Positions 27,218 to 35,865 of a DNA stretch of 64,000 nucleotides are shown piece by piece. This stretch comes from Campylobacter ornithocola (GTDB lineage Bacteria; Campylobacterota; Campylobacteria; Campylobacterales; Campylobacteraceae). A program made the position numbers and the translations under genes. Numbering within the stretch: position 1 is the first letter of the stretch; every line of letters begins with the position of its first letter. A model generated the notes under the pieces. The model searched no databases and was not told the DNA's origin. It saw only the letters and a list, made by a program, of their open reading frames with translations. The stretch covers positions 1,426,001-1,490,000 of the forward strand of contig NZ_CP053848.1 of the NCBI RefSeq assembly GCF_013201605.1, given 5' to 3'.

Positions 27218-27981
27218 AAAAATTACTTTTGCTTTTTAGTCTTTTTTGCTCTTTTGTTTTGGCAAATGAAAATTTAGAAAATCTTTTTAAAGATTACAAT
27301 GAAAGTGGAGTTTTTATAGCTTATGATGGCAAAGATTATTATAGCAATGATTTTACAAAAGCAAACAAACGCATTTTACCTGCCTCTACTTTTAAAATTT
27401 TTAATGCCCTAATCGCACTTAATGAAGCCGTTGTGAAAAATACTAATGAGATTTTTTATCATTACAAAGGCGAAAAAGTATTTTTACCCTCTTGGAAAAA
27501 TGACGCAAATTTAGCCCTAGCTATGCAAAGATCTCAAGCTCCTGCTTATAAGGAACTAGCTAGAAAAATAGGCTTAGAAAAAATGCAAAAAAATTTAGAT
27601 AAACTTAACTATGGTAATCAAAAAATAAGTAAAATCGATGAATTTTGGCTTGATGATTCTTTGCAAATTAGTCTTAAAGAGCAATCCACTTTACTTTTCA
27701 AACTTGCAAATTTAGCACTAGATTATCCTAAAAATATACAAAAAGAAATTATCAATATAATAAAACTTAGTGAAAATGACCATTATGAGTTTTTTGCAAA
27801 AACAGGCTGGGGTAAAGAAAGATATGGACAAATCGTAGGTTTTATAAAAGATAAAAAAACTCATCAAATTTATGCTTTTGCTTTATGCATGAATACAAGT
27901 GATTTTAACAAACTTTATCTAAGAGAAGAATTAGCAAAAAAATATCTATCAAATTTAATAAACTTGACACATAAAAAATAA
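27214..27981 (+). CDS. Class D (OXA-type) beta-lactamase
   Basis: The 255-residue serine beta-lactamase has a signal peptide (about 1-17, ending FVLA). Active-site motifs are S58-T-F-K61, Y133-G-N135, Trp145 and K196-T-G198. The second motif reads S107-Q-A109, where most OXA enzymes have S-x-V. It starts at TTG 27214, which overlaps the GNAT stop as TTGA, with AAAAGGAAAT upstream, so translation is probably coupled. Chromosomal OXA genes are intrinsic in Campylobacter. Its last 27 bases overlap the end of bioC on the other strand. Confidence 0.94.
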   Translation: MKKLLLLFSLFCSFVLANENLENLFKDYNESGVFIAYDGKDYYSNDFTKANKRILPASTFKIFNALIALNEAVVKNTNEIFYHYKGEKVFLPSWKNDANLALAMQRSQAPAYKELARKIGLEKMQKNLDKLNYGNQKISKIDEFWLDDSLQISLKEQSTLLFKLANLALDYPKNIQKEIINIIKLSENDHYEFFAKTGWGKERYGQIVGFIKDKKTHQIYAFALCMNTSDFNKLYLREELAKKYLSNLINLTHKK

Positions 27982-28665
27982 AGGATGATAAGTCAAGGTA
28001 TTTTGAAATTCTTTTTCATAGTTTTTTAAAAATGCCTTGCTTATGAAAAATTTATTACCCAAAGCATTTACCCCGCTTAATTTCAAATGTCTAAAAAGTT
28101 CTAAAGTATGATCAAATTTTAACTCTTTTAATTCTTCTTTTGCTTTTATGATCTTAAATTTTTTAGAAAGCTTTTGCTTAATTTGCTCTAAAGTTAAATA
28201 TTCAAGTGATAAATTAGTGCTTTGCTTTATTTGAATGAAATTTTTTTCTCCAAAAGTAGAAAAAAGCAAAATCCCGTTTTTATTTAGCATGCTTGCAAGG
28301 TTTTCTAAAAGCTCATCTATCTTTAGCCACTGCATACAAGCATTTGAGGCTATAAGATCAAATTTTTTCGTATAAAAATGATGATTTTTAAGCTCATTCA
28401 TATCAAAAACGCCAAATTCATCAAATTTACAAAGATTTTCAAAAGGATAAATATCATTTAAAAAATAATGCTTAAATTTAATACACTCTTGCAAAGCCTT
28501 ACTAAAAATCCCTACCCCACAGCCAAACTCAAACACCGCTTCAAAATAGCTAAAATCACTCTCATTAAGTATTTTACAAAGCTCTTTAGCCATGTCTTTT
28601 TGCACAGGTGTATTTACGATATAAGTGTCTTTTGCTCTTATGAAAGTTTGCAAAGTGCTTCCCAA
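27955..28665 (-). CDS. bioC: Malonyl-ACP O-methyltransferase BioC
   Basis: The 236-residue class I SAM methyltransferase (FEFGCGVGIFSKAL motif, then SNACMQWL) methylates malonyl-ACP to start pimelate synthesis for biotin. It follows bioG and bioF. The start is uncertain: TTG at 28665 has no good ribosome site, while TTG at 28653 has GGGAAG just before it; both overlap bioG. Its 3' end runs into the beta-lactamase gene on the other strand. Confidence 0.86.
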   Translation of the reverse strand: MGSTLQTFIRAKDTYIVNTPVQKDMAKELCKILNESDFSYFEAVFEFGCGVGIFSKALQECIKFKHYFLNDIYPFENLCKFDEFGVFDMNELKNHHFYTKKFDLIASNACMQWLKIDELLENLASMLNKNGILLFSTFGEKNFIQIKQSTNLSLEYLTLEQIKQKLSKKFKIIKAKEELKELKFDHTLELFRHLKLSGVNALGNKFFISKAFLKNYEKEFQNTLTYHPLFFMCQVY

Positions 28666-29264
28666 GTGTGGTATTTAAAAAATGCAAAATGTGGCTCATC
28701 GATAAACACTGCCTTTTTTTTGAAAAAATTAAAAGCATGCTTTGGTGGAAAGATTTTATCCTCTTTGCTAATTATGGCTTTATCCCAAGTGAAATTTTCA
28801 TTTAAATCCTTAGTGCAAAACTCATATAAGCTTAAAAGTTCTGCTTTTAAATGCTCGTTTTTTTCAAAGTAAAATTCATCACTTAAACTCATTCTTTTCT
28901 CAAGCAAATTTGCTTTAAAATCCTCTAAAGCAAATCTTTTTATCGTTAGTTTAAAAATGGCTTTTTTGATCCCAAATTCATCATTTATAGGTAAATTTGT
29001 GCCATTTATGGCTATTTTTTTATCAAATTTTATATCTTTTAAAAGTTTACTCGCTACACAAACTCCCATAGAAAAGCCAACAAGAGTGATTTTTTCAAAT
29101 TTATGAAGATCAAATTCCCAACCAAAACTCGTATAATCATACACCATTAAAACATTTACATCACTTTTTAAATGCGCAAAATGGCTAAAATGTGAGCAAA
29201 ACCCTGAAAAAAATAAAATCAACTCGGATGAATTTGCATTTTCATGTAAGAAATGAGTTTTCAA
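28638..29264 (-). CDS. bioG: Pimeloyl-ACP methyl ester esterase BioG
   Basis: The 208-residue alpha/beta-hydrolase has its nucleophile serine in LVGFSMGVCVASK near residue 66, with a late histidine (EPHFAFFKYHTW). BioG is the esterase that replaces BioH in several bacteria and removes the methyl ester after the pimelate chain is complete. Position between bioC and bioF supports the call. It overlaps bioF by four bases. Confidence 0.88.
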   Translation of the reverse strand: MKTHFLHENANSSELILFFSGFCSHFSHFAHLKSDVNVLMVYDYTSFGWEFDLHKFEKITLVGFSMGVCVASKLLKDIKFDKKIAINGTNLPINDEFGIKKAIFKLTIKRFALEDFKANLLEKRMSLSDEFYFEKNEHLKAELLSLYEFCTKDLNENFTWDKAIISKEDKIFPPKHAFNFFKKKAVFIDEPHFAFFKYHTWEALCKLS

Positions 29265-30385
29265 AGTACCTCCAAAACCTTTTCTAAGTCTTTTTTCACT
29301 AGCCCAGCATGCAAAGAAAAGCGAATTCTAGCTGTATTTTTAGCTACGGTTGGCTCTTTAATAGCAGGTGCAAAAACACCATTTTCTAAAAGCTTTTGAG
29401 AAATTTCACTAGCTAGTGCATTTTGCCCTAAAATAAAAGATATCACATAAGCCTCGCCTAAAACTGCACCTTTACTTGCTAAAGCATTTTTAAACCAAGT
29501 GCTTAATTCTAAAAGTTCTTTTCTTTGAGCGTTAAATTCATGTAAATGCTTAAAAACATGCAAAGTCCAAGCTACATTGATGGGCGCAATAGCAGTTGAG
29601 TATATAAAAGCTCTTGCTTTGTTGATAAAAAAATCTTTCTCATCACTTATCATACAAGCTCCCATGGAAGCTATGGCCTTACCAAAGGTAAAAACTAAAA
29701 AATCCACTTCCTTTTCTAAGCCCAAAAATTTCACATAACCCAAACCATCATCTCCAAAACACCCAACACTATGCGCTTCATCAATGTAAATTTTGATATT
29801 TTTAAACTCTTTTTTTAAATTTATGAATTCTTTTATAGGTGCAAAATCTCCATCCATACTAAATAAAGCTTCGCTTGCGATGATGATATTTTCAAATTCT
29901 TTATGGTGTTTTTGCACTAAGCTTTGTAAATGCCTTATATCATTGTGTTTAAATCTTATAAATTTAGCCCCGCCAAGCCTTAAACCATCGATGATACTTG
30001 CATGTACTTGTTTATCTGCTAAAAATAAAGTATTTTTAATGCTTGCTAAAGCTTGCAAACAGCTAACATTTAAGGCATAACCATTGTTAAAATGCAAAAT
30101 TTTTTTGCCTAATTTAGCTTCTAAAAAGCTTTCAAATTCATCAAAAATCGCATAGTTTCCACTCAAACTTCTTGAACTTGAACTAGAAAATTCAAATTCT
30201 TTCAAATGTGTTAAAAAATCTTGCTTTAATGCTTTTTCATTGCTTAAATTTAGATAATCATTGCTCGCTAAATTCAGCAATTTTTGCTCATTATAAATAA
30301 CATATTTTCCCTCATGTTTTAATGAGCGTAGAATTCTAAAATTATCTTGTTGTTTTAATGTATCTAAAATTTGTGCAATTTGCAT
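29261..30385 (-). CDS. bioF: 8-amino-7-oxononanoate synthase
   Basis: The 374-residue alpha-oxoamine synthase joins pimeloyl-ACP and alanine. It shows NDYLNLS, the FNNGYALN region, IDEAHSVGCFGDDGLG and the PLP lysine in FTFGKAIASMG. It is the first gene of bioF-bioG-bioC and begins immediately after the Sel1-repeat gene, whose stop shares its first base. Confidence 0.94.
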   Translation of the reverse strand: MQIAQILDTLKQQDNFRILRSLKHEGKYVIYNEQKLLNLASNDYLNLSNEKALKQDFLTHLKEFEFSSSSSRSLSGNYAIFDEFESFLEAKLGKKILHFNNGYALNVSCLQALASIKNTLFLADKQVHASIIDGLRLGGAKFIRFKHNDIRHLQSLVQKHHKEFENIIIASEALFSMDGDFAPIKEFINLKKEFKNIKIYIDEAHSVGCFGDDGLGYVKFLGLEKEVDFLVFTFGKAIASMGACMISDEKDFFINKARAFIYSTAIAPINVAWTLHVFKHLHEFNAQRKELLELSTWFKNALASKGAVLGEAYVISFILGQNALASEISQKLLENGVFAPAIKEPTVAKNTARIRFSLHAGLVKKDLEKVLEVL

Positions 30386-31005
30386 TATTGTTTAAGCCTT
30401 GCGTAGTTTTGACAACCTAAGTCATCTTTTAAATCACAAGCCTTGCCAAAATATTCTAAAGCTTTATAAAGATCCTTTCTAACACCATGCCCATTTACAT
30501 ACGCAACTCCAAGATTAACACAACCCGCACCTTTATTTAAATCACATGCTTTTCTAAAGAATTCAACTGCTTTAAAATTGTCCTTTTTTACACCTTGTCC
30601 ATTTACATACATAAAACCAAGATTAGCGCAATCACTTTCACTACCTAAATCACAAGCTTTTCTAAATAATTCAACTGCTTTAAAATTGTCCTTTTTTACA
30701 CCAAGCCCATCCTCATATAAAATACCAAGTTGATGACAACCATCACCAATATTTAAATCACAAGCTTTTCTGTAAAATTCAACTGCTTTAAAAATATCCT
30801 TTTTTAAACCATCTCCGTTTTCATGCATAAGCCCAAGACCATAGCAACTTTTACCTTCATTTAAATCGCAAGCTTTTTTAAAGTATTTTAAAGCTATTGG
30901 GTAATCGTCTTTAACATAAGCTTCAAGTCCTTTTAAAAACAAATCCTCTTGTGAGTATGCAAAATTTAAAAATAAAATTGTTAGAACAATTAATATTTTT
31001 TTCAT
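30385..31005 (-). CDS. Secreted Sel1-repeat protein (cysteine-rich Hcp-like)
   Basis: The 206-residue protein has a signal peptide (about 1-18, ending FAYS) and about five Sel1-like repeats of 36 residues. Each repeat carries the KACDL...C pair that in Helicobacter cysteine-rich proteins forms a disulfide clamp. Function is unknown; relatives bind peptides or host factors. At DNA level, 30561-30594 and 30669-30702 are identical over 34 bases at a 108-base spacing. It is read together with bioF but has no visible role in biotin synthesis. Confidence 0.88.
   Translation of the reverse strand: MKKILIVLTILFLNFAYSQEDLFLKGLEAYVKDDYPIALKYFKKACDLNEGKSCYGLGLMHENGDGLKKDIFKAVEFYRKACDLNIGDGCHQLGILYEDGLGVKKDNFKAVELFRKACDLGSESDCANLGFMYVNGQGVKKDNFKAVEFFRKACDLNKGAGCVNLGVAYVNGHGVRKDLYKALEYFGKACDLKDDLGCQNYARLKQ
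30525..30850 (-). repeat. Tandem 108-base Sel1 repeats
   Basis: Three consecutive units in the Sel1-repeat gene keep a shared block (ATTCAACTGCTTTAAAA and following bases) at about 30561, 30669 and 30777. The first two are identical over 34 bases. Such units can gain or lose copies in frame. Confidence 0.7.
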
Positions 31006-31138
31006 TATTTTCCTTTTGAAATTTTAAAATAAAAAAGCTAATTATATAAATATTTTCTAAATAATCCTTTTTCGTTTTAAAGCATAAATTTGAGTAAAAA
31101 TTGTAGTATCATTAGTAATAAAAATCAAAGAAGTAAAA

Positions 31139-32407
31139 ATGAATTTAAAAGAACTAGACTTAAAATACATTTGGCACCCTTGCACGCAAATGAGCGATCA
31201 TGAGTTTTTACCTTTAATACCTATAAAAAAAGCTAAGGGGGTGTATTTGTATGATTTTGATGAAAAATCCTACATAGACTGCATTAGCTCTTGGTGGGTA
31301 AATATCTTTGGCCATTGCAATGAATATATCAATGAAAAAATCAAAGATCAACTTCAAAATTTAGAGCATGTTATACTTGCTGGTTTTTCACATGAGCCTA
31401 TCATAAAGCTTTCGCAAAGACTTTGTAAGCTTTTACCTTTTGATAAATGCTTTTTTGCAGACAATGGTAGTTCAGCCATAGAAGTGGCTTTAAAAATGAG
31501 TTTTCAATACCACTTAAACAATGGCTCCAAAAAGGATAAATTCTTATCGCTTAGCAATTCTTACCATGGAGAAACTTTAGGTGCATTAAGCGTTGGCGAT
31601 GTGGCACTTTATAAAAAAACCTATGAGCCTTTACTTTTAAAAAGTATCACAACACCTGTGCCAACAAGCAAGGACTATACAAAAGAACTTGAAATTTTAG
31701 AAAGCATTTTAAAAAATCATCATCATGAAATTTGTGCTTTTATACTTGAGCCTTTACTTCAATGTGCGGGCAATATGCATATGTATGAGCTTGGGTATTT
31801 AAATGAAGCGGTTAAACTTGCTAAAAGTTATGGTGCGCAAGTGGTATTTGATGAGATAGCCACAGGTTTTGGACGCACAGGGGAAATGTTTGCACTTGAT
31901 TATTGCTCACAAAGCATTGATTATATATGTCTTTCTAAAGCTATCACGGGTGGGTATTTACCACTTTCAGTGGTGCTTACTAAAGATGAAATTTATGAGA
32001 AATTTTATGATAGCTATGAGAGCCAAAAGGCCTTTTTACACTCTCACTCTTACACGGGTAATGCCCTAGCTTGTGCAGCAGCTAATGCAACTTTGGATAT
32101 TTTTGAAAAAGAAAATATCATCGCAAAAAATAAAATCAAAAGCGCTTTTATAAAAACTCAATGGGAGAGTTTAAAAGAATTTGATTTTTTAGGAAATTTT
32201 AGAAATTTAGGCATGGTAAGTGCATTTGATATACAAAAAAGCAAATACCAAAGAGCAGGACTTGAAGTCTTTCAAAGAGCCTTAGAAAAAGGTTTGCTTT
32301 TAAGACCACTTGGAAATACAATTTATTTCATGCCACCATATGTTATAAATGAAGATGAGATTGCTTATGTAGTGGAGTCTTTAAGAGAGATTTTCAAGGA
32401 TTTTTGA
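31139..32407 (+). CDS. bioA: Adenosylmethionine-8-amino-7-oxononanoate aminotransferase
   Basis: The 422-residue class III PLP aminotransferase makes 7,8-diaminopelargonate. Family motifs are [12 protein letters not shown] at the start, [41 protein letters not shown] and the PLP lysine in [14 protein letters not shown]. It is divergent from the Sel1-repeat/bioF operon and overlaps the end of bioD by 27 bases. Confidence 0.96.
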   Translation: MNLKELDLKYIWHPCTQMSDHEFLPLIPIKKAKGVYLYDFDEKSYIDCISSWWVNIFGHCNEYINEKIKDQLQNLEHVILAGFSHEPIIKLSQRLCKLLPFDKCFFADNGSSAIEVALKMSFQYHLNNGSKKDKFLSLSNSYHGETLGALSVGDVALYKKTYEPLLLKSITTPVPTSKDYTKELEILESILKNHHHEICAFILEPLLQCAGNMHMYELGYLNEAVKLAKSYGAQVVFDEIATGFGRTGEMFALDYCSQSIDYICLSKAITGGYLPLSVVLTKDEIYEKFYDSYESQKAFLHSHSYTGNALACAAANATLDIFEKENIIAKNKIKSAFIKTQWESLKEFDFLGNFRNLGMVSAFDIQKSKYQRAGLEVFQRALEKGLLLRPLGNTIYFMPPYVINEDEIAYVVESLREIFKDF

Positions 32408-32953
32408 AAGTTTTTCACACACTTTATCATCAAATTCTATGATAGGAATTTTAACGTAATTGCTTATAAAATCCTTGCTAAAAGTATCTTGGCTTTTTAA
32501 AACCAAAGCAAGGATTTTAATATCTCTTTGTTTTAGTGCTTCTATACTTAAAAGCGTGTGATTGATACTTCCTAGATAGTCTTTTGCTACTAAAATCGTA
32601 GGGTGCTTAAACGCACTCATATAATCAATCATCGTTTTTTCATCATCAAGGGGCGAAAAAAGCCCGCCAGCTAGCTCGATGATGAGTTTGTCACTTTGTG
32701 GAATTTGTATATCAAAAGCTTTATAGTTTAAATTTTCTAAAATTCTGCCTTTGTGCGGGGAAGCAGGGGTTTTTAAAAACACACCTTCTTTAAAAATCTT
32801 AGTTTTTGGACTAAACTCAGCTACTACCTCGCTATCTTTTGGCGTGCCTGCTTGGATAAGCTTAAAATAATCAAAACCCAATTCTTTACAAATTCTAGCA
32901 CTTAGATAAGTTTTACCAACATCTGTGTCTATACCACTAATGTATATTTTCAT
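32381..32953 (-). CDS. bioD: Dethiobiotin synthetase
   Basis: The 190-residue P-loop enzyme closes the ureido ring with CO2 and ATP. The N-terminus has [16 protein letters not shown] (Walker A), and [11 protein letters not shown] is the usual second motif. It completes the visible route bioC-bioG-bioF-bioA-bioD; bioB is not in the window. Convergent with bioA, sharing 27 bases. Confidence 0.94.
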   Translation of the reverse strand: MKIYISGIDTDVGKTYLSARICKELGFDYFKLIQAGTPKDSEVVAEFSPKTKIFKEGVFLKTPASPHKGRILENLNYKAFDIQIPQSDKLIIELAGGLFSPLDDEKTMIDYMSAFKHPTILVAKDYLGSINHTLLSIEALKQRDIKILALVLKSQDTFSKDFISNYVKIPIIEFDDKVCEKLSKILENLS

Positions 32954-32960
32954 TTTAAGC

Positions 32961-33275
32961 CTATGAAAGTATTTTTAAACCCACGGTGCAAGCAATGATG
33001 AGAGCGATCAAAAAAAGCTTTAAAAAGCTTTTACTTTCTTTGTAAAAAAGCACTCCGATGATAACCCCGCCTGCGGTTCCAGCTCCTGTCCATATAGAAT
33101 AAGCCACACTCATAGCAATGCTTTGCATACTAAGGCTTAAAAACCCAAACGAAAAACCAAAACACACTATCAAAGCTAAAAGATAAAGCTTATTTTTAGT
33201 GCTTACAAGTTGCTTCATGATAATCACACCAAAAATTTCAAAAGCAGTCGCTAAAAATAAAAAAAACCATTCCAT
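32961..33275 (-). CDS. SMR family multidrug/guanidinium-type exporter, subunit 2
   Basis: The 104-residue protein has four membrane helices and the SMR signature, with the key glutamate in [16 protein letters not shown] (Glu13) and [12 protein letters not shown] later. SMR proteins swap protons for small cations. It is one base from its partner gene, so the pair probably forms a heterodimer. Substrate cannot be read from sequence. Confidence 0.88.
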   Translation of the reverse strand: MEWFFLFLATAFEIFGVIIMKQLVSTKNKLYLLALIVCFGFSFGFLSLSMQSIAMSVAYSIWTGAGTAGGVIIGVLFYKESKSFLKLFLIALIIACTVGLKILS

Positions 33276-33622
33276 TATTTAGCTTCCTTACTAATGATTT
33301 TAAGGCCTATAATGCTTAAAAGTAAAATGGCTATTAAAGTAAGCTTGGTAATAGAGCTTGGTTCATTGAAAATAAACATCTCATTAAGCACCACTCCAAC
33401 TGTGCCAATACCCACAAAGACACTATAAGCAATACTTACTTCAAGTCTTTCGCAAGCTTTTAAAAAACATGTAAAAGATATGCTTACACCAATAGCTGTT
33501 AAAGCATAATGCCAAATTTCAGTTGAGTATTTTAAACCGCTCACCCAAAAACACTCAACCAAACCACCTAAAATAACCATAAACCAACCAAAATTAGAGC
33601 TTATTTTTGTTCTTTCTATCAT
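33275..33622 (-). CDS. SMR family multidrug/guanidinium-type exporter, subunit 1
   Basis: The 115-residue protein has four membrane helices and the SMR glutamate in GGLVECFWVSGLKYS. It has a slightly longer N-terminus than its partner. Paired SMR genes of unequal length (as in YkkCD and EbrAB) usually need both subunits. The order matches a pair I recall downstream of bioD in C. jejuni. Confidence 0.88.
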   Translation of the reverse strand: MIERTKISSNFGWFMVILGGLVECFWVSGLKYSTEIWHYALTAIGVSISFTCFLKACERLEVSIAYSVFVGIGTVGVVLNEMFIFNEPSSITKLTLIAILLLSIIGLKIISKEAK

Positions 33623-33686
33623 AATCTACCTTTTTTTCAAAAGCGCAAATTATAACTAAATTTACAAAACAATAAGCTCTATAAAG

Positions 33687-35681
33687 TTAAATTTTCTTAC
33701 TTTCTACCTCTTTTAATATAGATTGAGAGATGTTTCCTACGGCTTTGGTAGCTTCATTTGTAAAATTAGCGATTTCTACATTTTCCTTTGTAACATCTTC
33801 TAAATTAACTATAGCATCATTGATTTGGGTAATGCTTTGAGTTTGTTCTTGCATTGATATAGAAACATCATTAACACTTTGAACTAAAATATTAACATTA
33901 GCTTCTATCTCTCCTAAACTTTTTTCTGTTTTTTCAGCTAAGTGACGCACCTCATCAGCTACCACCGCAAATCCACGTCCATGCTCACCCGCACGTGCAG
34001 CTTCAATAGCAGCATTTAAAGCTAATAAGTTAGTTTGATCTGCTATATCTTTAATCACATTAACAATTTCTTTTATATTATCAGCTTGTATTACTACTTC
34101 TCTTGTTTTATCTCCTACATTTTGCATAGAGATATTGATCTGATCTACCGCGTGTATTGATTTTTCAAGTGATTGGGATTGAGAGTGTGTCCCATCTACT
34201 AATTTTTGCATAGATTCTTCTAGTTTTATGCTTTGCAAAGTTAGTTCTTTTGCAAAAGCAGAGGATGAAATAAGCATTTTTTTAATTTCTTCGCCTAAAA
34301 CATTTGTTGTAATTTCTACATTACCTTTTGCATTTTGAACTTGTGTTGAAAAATCTAATGCCTTATAACTTTCAAGTACCCTATCAAGTTCATTGATATT
34401 AGAACCTACTTTTTCTTCTAAGACTTTTAACATACCATTTAAAATATTTTTTAATTCTACAAGCTGAGGATTAATAGGATTTTTATCTAATCTTACTGAT
34501 AAATTTCCAAGTTCAATTTCTTTAACTTTTTGTACACTTTCAGAAACTGCTTCTTGATCTTTATGTAAATTATTTTGAATATTTGCAATACTTTCACTAA
34601 TCTCACGAGCAATAATTGCAAATTCATCATTTCCTTTAAGATCTATTTTTATTAAATCCATTTTCTTTTTATAATTTAAGCTATCAAAAAAACTTTCTAA
34701 AGTATTTTTGATCACTATAATTTTTTTAAGAAAATAATCTATCATACCACCCAATATAGCTATAATTATCAATACAAATATTACTCCAAAAATAATTTGA
34801 GTTATCAAGAGCTTATCAAAAACCTCATCATAATCTTTTAAAGAATTTGCAGAACACAACATCATTTCATTTGCAGTATTTATACATACTGCTACACGCT
34901 GATCACCTTTTAAAGTATACTCGATCAAATTTGTTGGTTCATTTGGAGTTAAACTTGCAACACTAATAAACATTTTTATCACATTTGCTATTTCAATCTC
35001 TTTACTTAAATCAATATAACCCGAAGAATGAGCAATTAAATTTCCATTACTATTAATCAAAAACACACTGTTGCTTGGAGTTATTTTTAACTCCTCAAAA
35101 GCCTTTCGCATATCATCAAGAAAAATTTCACCCGCTAATACACCCATGAATTTTCCATCTATTTCTATAGGAGCTGTTATAGACACAACCATTTTTTTAG
35201 TTACTACATCTTCAAAAGGATCTGAAATATTGATTTTTCTAGTATCCTTTGTGAGTTTATACCAAGATCTTACTCTAGCATCAAAACCATCTTTTTCTTG
35301 ATTTAAAATAAAATGCCTTCCTTTAGAATTAATATCAACATCAATCAAACTACCATCCTTTTCATATCCTATATAAATAGCTGTAAAAGAATGCAAAGAA
35401 AAAATGTATTCTAAAAATTGAGCCACATGCTCTTTATCTGTGTTTTTGCTAGCTATAATACTTTTGGATATTCTCTCGATACTTTCTTTTCTTGAATTAA
35501 AATAAAGCTCAGCAAAACTTTTACCATTTTTAACGCTTTCTTGTTTTCCGTGAGTAATGCTTTGTAAAATATCTCTTTTAGAAGAATAATAATTTAATCC
35601 TACAAAAACTCCAAAACCCATACATAAGATTAAAGCTGTAAACATAGAAATTCTTTTTGCCACAATCGTTTTAAACATCAT
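33687..35681 (-). CDS. Methyl-accepting chemotaxis protein with dCache sensor
   Basis: The 664-residue chemoreceptor has a first membrane helix (about 11-31), a long periplasmic sensor of dCache type (about 35-285; [32 protein letters not shown]), a second helix (about 292-318), a HAMP-like region and a cytoplasmic hairpin with the invariant tip [21 protein letters not shown]. It signals to CheW/CheA, encoded at 11619-14448. There is no C-terminal CheR-binding pentapeptide. Ligand unknown; dCache receptors often sense amino or organic acids. GGAGG lies five bases before the ATG. Confidence 0.93.
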   Translation of the reverse strand: MMFKTIVAKRISMFTALILCMGFGVFVGLNYYSSKRDILQSITHGKQESVKNGKSFAELYFNSRKESIERISKSIIASKNTDKEHVAQFLEYIFSLHSFTAIYIGYEKDGSLIDVDINSKGRHFILNQEKDGFDARVRSWYKLTKDTRKINISDPFEDVVTKKMVVSITAPIEIDGKFMGVLAGEIFLDDMRKAFEELKITPSNSVFLINSNGNLIAHSSGYIDLSKEIEIANVIKMFISVASLTPNEPTNLIEYTLKGDQRVAVCINTANEMMLCSANSLKDYDEVFDKLLITQIIFGVIFVLIIIAILGGMIDYFLKKIIVIKNTLESFFDSLNYKKKMDLIKIDLKGNDEFAIIAREISESIANIQNNLHKDQEAVSESVQKVKEIELGNLSVRLDKNPINPQLVELKNILNGMLKVLEEKVGSNINELDRVLESYKALDFSTQVQNAKGNVEITTNVLGEEIKKMLISSSAFAKELTLQSIKLEESMQKLVDGTHSQSQSLEKSIHAVDQINISMQNVGDKTREVVIQADNIKEIVNVIKDIADQTNLLALNAAIEAARAGEHGRGFAVVADEVRHLAEKTEKSLGEIEANVNILVQSVNDVSISMQEQTQSITQINDAIVNLEDVTKENVEIANFTNEATKAVGNISQSILKEVESKKI

Positions 35682-35865
35682 TTACCCTCCAATTTAACAT
35701 AGTTGCAAATTATTGTAATATAACTATTAAAAAAAATATTAGTTTTAACCAACAATTGTAAAATAATATGAAATATTTGTTTTAAATTTTCACATTTATT
35801 AATTTAAATTAATTTTTATTTAATTATTATTTAATATAATAAATAATTTTAAAAAAGGAGAAATT
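35682..35865. other. AT-rich divergent gap between chemoreceptor gene and asparaginase gene
   Basis: The 184 bases hold only A/T-rich promoter sequence. A TATAAT for the rightward gene is at 35835-35840. The chemoreceptor promoter must also lie here but is not distinct. No gene, hairpin or repeat is visible. Confidence 0.5.
35835..35840 (+). promoter_or_regulatory. -10 box for isoaspartyl peptidase gene
   Basis: TATAAT ends 25 bases before the ATG at 35866; an AAAAAAGGAGAAATT ribosome site follows. The AT-rich background makes this moderate evidence. Confidence 0.42.

Noticed and set aside
35682..35865. Small RNA between the chemoreceptor and asparaginase genes
   Set aside because: No hairpin or T-run that would end such an RNA; the sequence looks like plain AT-rich promoter DNA.
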